This document shows positions 13,969-17,052 of a stretch of DNA of 17,052 bases, one piece after another. The notes beneath the pieces are model-generated. The model was not told the origin of the DNA. It was given only the letters and a program-made list of their open reading frames with translations, and made no database searches. How positions within the stretch are numbered: the first letter of the stretch is position 1; every line of letters begins with the position of its first letter. Position numbers and translations under genes: made by a program. The stretch spans positions 1 through 17,052 of the forward strand of contig CALHZX010000118.1 in NCBI GenBank assembly GCA_938040725.1, given 5' to 3'. The stretch comes from an uncultured Actinomyces sp. GTDB lineage: Bacteria > Actinomycetota > Actinomycetes > Actinomycetales > Actinomycetaceae.

Positions 13969-14781
13969 ATGGACACCATCAGGAAAGCGGATAGCCGCCG
14001 CGGGCGGATCGCCTACGAGGTTGCGGGCCTCGCGTGGCTTGCCGAGGCCTCGGACCCTGGCGCCCCTGTCGTGCCTGTGCTCGATCACGGTGCGACGTGG
14101 CTCGAGGAGCCCCGCCTGGTCTCTGTCGCGCCAACCCCGCGAGCCGCCGAAGACTTTGGCCGCGCCCTTGCCCACACGCACGCCGCCGGGGCCAGCCACC
14201 TGGGTGCGCCGCCGCCCGGATTCAAGGGGGATGGCTGGATGGGGGAGGCCCACCTGCCGCTACCCGAGGGCCCAAGCCCGGCCCCTGCCTCGTCCCAAGG
14301 CGAATCCTGGGGCACCTTCTACGCGCGTGAGCGCATCGCCCCCTACCTCGACAACCGCATCTTCACTGCCGCTGAACGAACGCTCATCGAAAAACTCTGT
14401 GAGCGCCTCGAAGCGAGCGTGCTCGACCATGGCCAGCCGCGCCTCGTAGAAGACGCGAAAAACCACCACAACAACATCGGCGCCGCCCGCACCCACGGCG
14501 ACCTGTGGAGCGGCAACGTCATGTGGACCCCGGGCGGTGCCGTCCTCATTGACCCCGCCGCGCAGGGAGGCCACGCCGAGGAGGACCTCGCGGCCCTCGC
14601 GGTCTTCGGCTGCCCGCACTACGAGCGCATCCTCGCCGCCTACAACGAGGCCTCGCCCCTGGAGGACGGCTGGCGCGAGCGCGTCGCCCTACACCAGATG
14701 CACATCATTATGATCCACTGCGCCGTCTTCGGGCGCTCCTACGTGCCCGAGGCCGCGGCGATCGCCCGCAGGTACGCATAG
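13969..14781 (+). CDS. Fructosamine kinase family protein
   Basis: A 270-residue member of the fructosamine-3-kinase/ketosamine-kinase family (protein-kinase-like fold), which phosphorylates sugar adducts on lysines so that they fall off (deglycation). The catalytic loop THGDLWSGN (175-183) carries the phosphotransfer Asp178. DPAAQGGHAEEDLAAL follows, with the metal-binding Asp195. AYEVAGLAWLAEA (about 15-27) is the αC-like Glu segment, and K6 may be the nucleotide-binding lysine. The length is typical of actinobacterial members, which lack the long N-lobe. The frame is open from 13870, but ATG 13969 is chosen because a strong AGGAGG (13954-13959) precedes it at a 9-nt distance. It is convergent with the molybdo-oxidoreductase gene. 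The substrate (protein-bound or free Amadori product) is not known. Confidence 0.85.
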   Translation: MDTIRKADSRRGRIAYEVAGLAWLAEASDPGAPVVPVLDHGATWLEEPRLVSVAPTPRAAEDFGRALAHTHAAGASHLGAPPPGFKGDGWMGEAHLPLPEGPSPAPASSQGESWGTFYARERIAPYLDNRIFTAAERTLIEKLCERLEASVLDHGQPRLVEDAKNHHNNIGAARTHGDLWSGNVMWTPGGAVLIDPAAQGGHAEEDLAALAVFGCPHYERILAAYNEASPLEDGWRERVALHQMHIIMIHCAVFGRSYVPEAAAIARRYA

Positions 14782-14782
14782 A

Positions 14783-14840
14783 CCACGCCTCCCACCGCGC
14801 GCCCGCACGCGCATGCGTGGAGACGAGGAGGGAGGCGTGG
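14783..14840. terminator. Shared inverted repeat between convergent genes, possible terminator
   Basis: A perfect 11-bp inverted repeat CCACGCCTCCC/GGGAGGCGTGG (14783-14793 and 14830-14840) starts right after the kinase stop codon and ends 22 bp before the stop of the opposing gene. The 36-nt interior contains its own small hairpin (CACGCGCATGCGTG). There is no T-tract on either side, so termination is plausible but not certain. Confidence 0.45.
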
Positions 14841-14862
14841 TATCGCTCGAAGGCAGAGATTC

Positions 14863-16100
14863 TCAGGCGCGAGCGTCGTCGTGCTGCAGGCCCGAATCCT
14901 CTCGCGAGCCGCCCTGTCCGTCGCCCACCTCGTGGTAGTCGTGGATCCACTCCAGGCGGCGCACCCACTTAACCATCTTGTCGCCGTGCTGGGAATCGGC
15001 GCGCAGGCGTAGAGGGCCGCCGTAGACCTCGGGCAGAGGCTCATCGTTCATGCCCCAGGCGAGGATGCACTCGTCGTCGTCGATCATCGACGGGTCGATG
15101 CACTCGTAGTAGGGCTCGGTTGGGCGCCCGTCGTAGGTGTGCCTGACGTGTCCGAAGGAGGTGGCCATCAGGTAGTGCGCGCCCTCCGTGGGCGTAACCT
15201 GCTCGAGGAGATCCTTGAGGCGGATGCCCTCCCACTTCGCGATGCCGATCCACCCTTGCATGCAGGTGTGCATCGTAATGTTCGTGACCTTGCCCAGGGC
15301 CTTCAGCTCGTCGATAGAGAAAGACTTCTCCTCCTCGACCAGGCCGCCGATTTCGAGGCGGAAGTCCTTGAAGTCGTCCGCGCGCAGGGCGATGTACTCC
15401 TCGGACTGCTCCTGTGTTGGCGGGCGCGTGTTGACCCAGTGGAACGGGGAAATGTCGTCCTCGGTGAAGGTCTTCTTCGCGACCTGACGAGACTTCAGGC
15501 GGTCGATCGTGAGCGCGCGAATCGGCTGCGTCGCACCCCAGATCCAGCGCTGGGTGTGCGGCGCAGGTTCGACAGGGACCAGTAGGAGGCTCCGATCCAC
15601 AGGGCGATGGCGACGACGATGCCGATGATCAGCATGGTGACAGCCTGAGCGAATCGAGCCGCCGTGATGTCGTTGTAGTTTTCTCCCAGCATCATGTGCG
15701 CGATGTTGTACGTCGGGTGGACGATGAACACGAGGGCGACGTACACGAAGCCGTTAATGAGCCAGATGGCCGTGACGAGCGCGTGCCACGCGCGGCCCAG
15801 GCCGATCTGTCCGCGTCCGGGCAGGGAGATGAGCGGGTGGAGGTTGCGCTGGTCGTCGCGCGCCGTGAACTCGCCGGGAACGGTCGACACCTTATCCTTC
15901 GTGAACTTCAGCCACTCGGATCCTGGCGTGCAGTGATTGTTCCAGTACAGGCGTGGGTGTGATGCGAGGACCTCCCAGCCGGAGCGGATGAGGAAGCCCA
16001 TCATGATGAAGTTGATGAAGTGGGTGATCCTCAGCCAGGCGGGAAAAGTGTCGAGGTCGATGGCACCGGTCGCGCTGGCCATTGCTGCGAGCGTGTGCAT
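14863..16100 (-). pseudogene. Cytochrome b–molybdopterin oxidoreductase fusion, frameshifted
   Basis: Two overlapping minus-strand frames encode one protein. The N-terminal part (16100 to about 15552) has membrane helices (ITHFINFIMMGFLIRSG; WHALVTAIWLINGFVYVALVFIV; AVTMLIIGIVVAIALWIGASYW), the b-type-cytochrome-like half. The C-terminal part (about 15553 to 14863) is a sulfite-oxidase-fold Mo-cofactor domain with TEDDISPFHWVN, the likely Mo-ligand Cys in HTCMQGW, EGIRLKDLLEQV, and the end GGPLRLRADSQHGDKMVKWV. Restoring one C to the CCC run at 15552-15554 (minus sense) joins …LRRTP to QRWIWGATQP in one frame of about 412 residues. Relatives I recall are about 500 residues, and the second and third helices seem to follow too closely, suggesting an in-frame deletion near 15715-15755. 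Start ATG 16100 has AGGGGGA upstream. If intact it would be a membrane-bound reductase of unknown substrate. A sequencing error could explain the frameshift alone. Confidence 0.75.
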
Positions 16101-16193
16101 GGCGGTTCCCCCTGTGTGGCGTGAGCGATAGAACGCTTCGTAGATGAGAGGGGAAACGCGCGCAAAATTAGGTGTCAAATGGTCTTGTTGTGC

Positions 16194-16221
16194 AATGTAT
16201 TACAAGTTGCTAGCTTGTTAA
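16194..16221 (-). promoter_or_regulatory. Promoter candidate of the oxidoreductase gene
   Basis: On the minus strand TTAACA (16216-16221) and TACATT (16194-16199) are 16 bp apart, in the AT-rich intergenic region about 95 bp upstream of the start codon. A TTGACA also occurs nearer the gene (16173-16178) but has no matching -10. Confidence 0.4.
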
Positions 16222-16297
16222 GCGCTATTTCAGAGGGTAAAAGCCATTCTGTTGGAAAAGGTATGTTTATTAATTCTGGGGTTAGATTGTGACAGAA

Positions 16298-16340
16298 CGA
16301 GGCCGGGGCCAGGTCGTGCGTTGACCCAGCCCCGGCCTCG
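16298..16340 (-). terminator. Hairpin terminator after poxB
   Basis: A perfect 12-bp stem CGAGGCCGGGGC/GCCCCGGCCTCG (16298-16309 and 16329-16340) with a 19-nt loop starts 20 bp past the poxB stop codon. There is only a weak T-rich stretch after it on the minus strand, so it is a GC hairpin of the tail-poor kind. Confidence 0.65.
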
Positions 16341-16360
16341 TCCCCGGAGATGTGAATGGC

Positions 16361-17052
16361 CTACAGGCGCGGGATGTTGCGCATGTTCGAGGTGGCCATC
16401 GAAAAGGCCTCGGCGATGCCGCGGTTGAGAACGATCTTGCTCATCGCGGTCGCAAAGCCGACGACCTGGCCGCCCGTGATGGCCGGCGGGAGCGAGAGCG
16501 CGTTCGGATCTGTGATGACCTCGATGAGGGCGGGGCCGGGCGCGGCGAACGCTTCGCGGTACGCGTCCTCCAGGCGAGAAGCATCCTCGACGCGCTCCGC
16601 GTGGAAACCAATTGCGCGGGCGATCTCCGCGTAATTCGCATCAGGGACATCTGTCTGGAAGTCAGGCAGGCCGTTGACCAGCATCTCCAGCTTCACCATG
16701 CCCAGCGTCGAATTGTTGAAGACGACCACCTTGACCGGCAGGTCGTACATCTTCGCGGTGATGAGCTCGCCAAGCAGCATCGAGATACCGCCGTCGCCCG
16801 ACACTGACACGACCTGGCGATCCGGGTAGGCGACCTGAGCGCCCAGGGCCATCGGCAGGGCGTTCGCCATCGACCCGTGCAGCAGGGAGCCGATGAGACG
16901 GCGCGTGCCGAGCGGATCAATGTAGCGGGCGGTCCACACGTTGCACATGCCCGTATCCGCAGTGAAAATTGCATCCGTTGCGGCCGTCTCATTGAGGAGG
17001 TGGGCGGCGTACTCGGGGTGGATCGGGCGCATCTTCTCCACGTTGCGCGTGT
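16361..17052 (-). CDS. poxB: Pyruvate oxidase / pyruvate:quinone dehydrogenase, C-terminal part (partial)
   Basis: The C-terminal ~230 residues of a thiamine-diphosphate enzyme; the gene continues past the right edge, so the start is absent. The ThDP-binding domain is clear: TADTGMCNVWTARY, then the GDGGISML metal/ThDP motif, then VVFNNSTLGMVKLEM, which supplies the second metal ligand. Family members use FAD and ThDP to decarboxylate pyruvate to acetate (quinone-linked PoxB) or to acetyl phosphate (oxygen-linked SpxB type). The C-terminal tail (MSKIVLNRGIAEAFSMATSNMRNIPRL) resembles the membrane-associating end of PoxB, so the quinone-linked form is preferred. Oral lactobacillus-like SpxB activity cannot be excluded. 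The first in-window Val (GTG at 17041) is internal, not a start. Confidence 0.88.
   Translation of the reverse strand, partial: TRNVEKMRPIHPEYAAHLLNETAATDAIFTADTGMCNVWTARYIDPLGTRRLIGSLLHGSMANALPMALGAQVAYPDRQVVSVSGDGGISMLLGELITAKMYDLPVKVVVFNNSTLGMVKLEMLVNGLPDFQTDVPDANYAEIARAIGFHAERVEDASRLEDAYREAFAAPGPALIEVITDPNALSLPPAITGGQVVGFATAMSKIVLNRGIAEAFSMATSNMRNIPRL

Overview
The window looks like chromosome from a high-GC actinobacterium, probably of the Actinomycetaceae (Schaalia/Actinomyces-like). The reasons are strong G/C-ending codon use in most genes, several genes that start on a TANNNT box with no leader, and a galU–moeA/glp–rimJ–glpR cluster opposite a 5-formyltetrahydrofolate cyclo-ligase, an arrangement I recall from mycobacteria and corynebacteria. 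The genus is inferred from protein style, not from a database search.

Left part (1–5560, all +): the 3' end of a tRNA-Arg(CCT), an EamA/DMT exporter, then a 1398-residue protein built like the large SF1 helicases with a C-terminal nuclease-like domain. Every helicase motif I can place in it is degraded, so it is probably a pseudo-enzyme. An 8-nt-overlapping small gene follows, then a compact array of 19-bp repeats that flips strand at its centre.

Middle part (5560–11340): mscL (-) with a clear terminator and a hairpin-rich leader, and a 5-FCL gene (-) divergent from galU across 40 bp. The operon galU → moeA-like glp → rimJ is tightly packed (5-nt gap, then ATGA overlap). A three-TM protein matching the GlpR receptor position follows from its own leaderless promoter. 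In corynebacteria the Glp/GlpR pair links FtsZ and the divisome to the polar growth machinery. The MoeA-like protein here has lost the KPGKP-type loop of true MoeA, which fits a structural role.

Right part (11340–17052): tRNA-Ala(CGC) with promoter and terminator, then about 1.3 kb with no convincing gene but several repeat systems: 40-bp GC-rich direct repeats, a second copy of the 19-bp strand-flipping array (perfectly symmetric around position 12474), and a GTTAACCC repeat/inverted repeat. Next come a lower-GC single-TM protein of unknown function and a fructosamine-kinase-family gene (+). On the minus strand are a broken cytochrome b–molybdopterin oxidoreductase fusion gene, carrying a frameshift and probably an internal deletion, and the 3' part of a pyruvate oxidase gene (poxB) that runs off the right edge.

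The signals most worth following are the paired 19-bp arrays, the decayed helicase with its overlapping small partner, and the Glp/GlpR division module.
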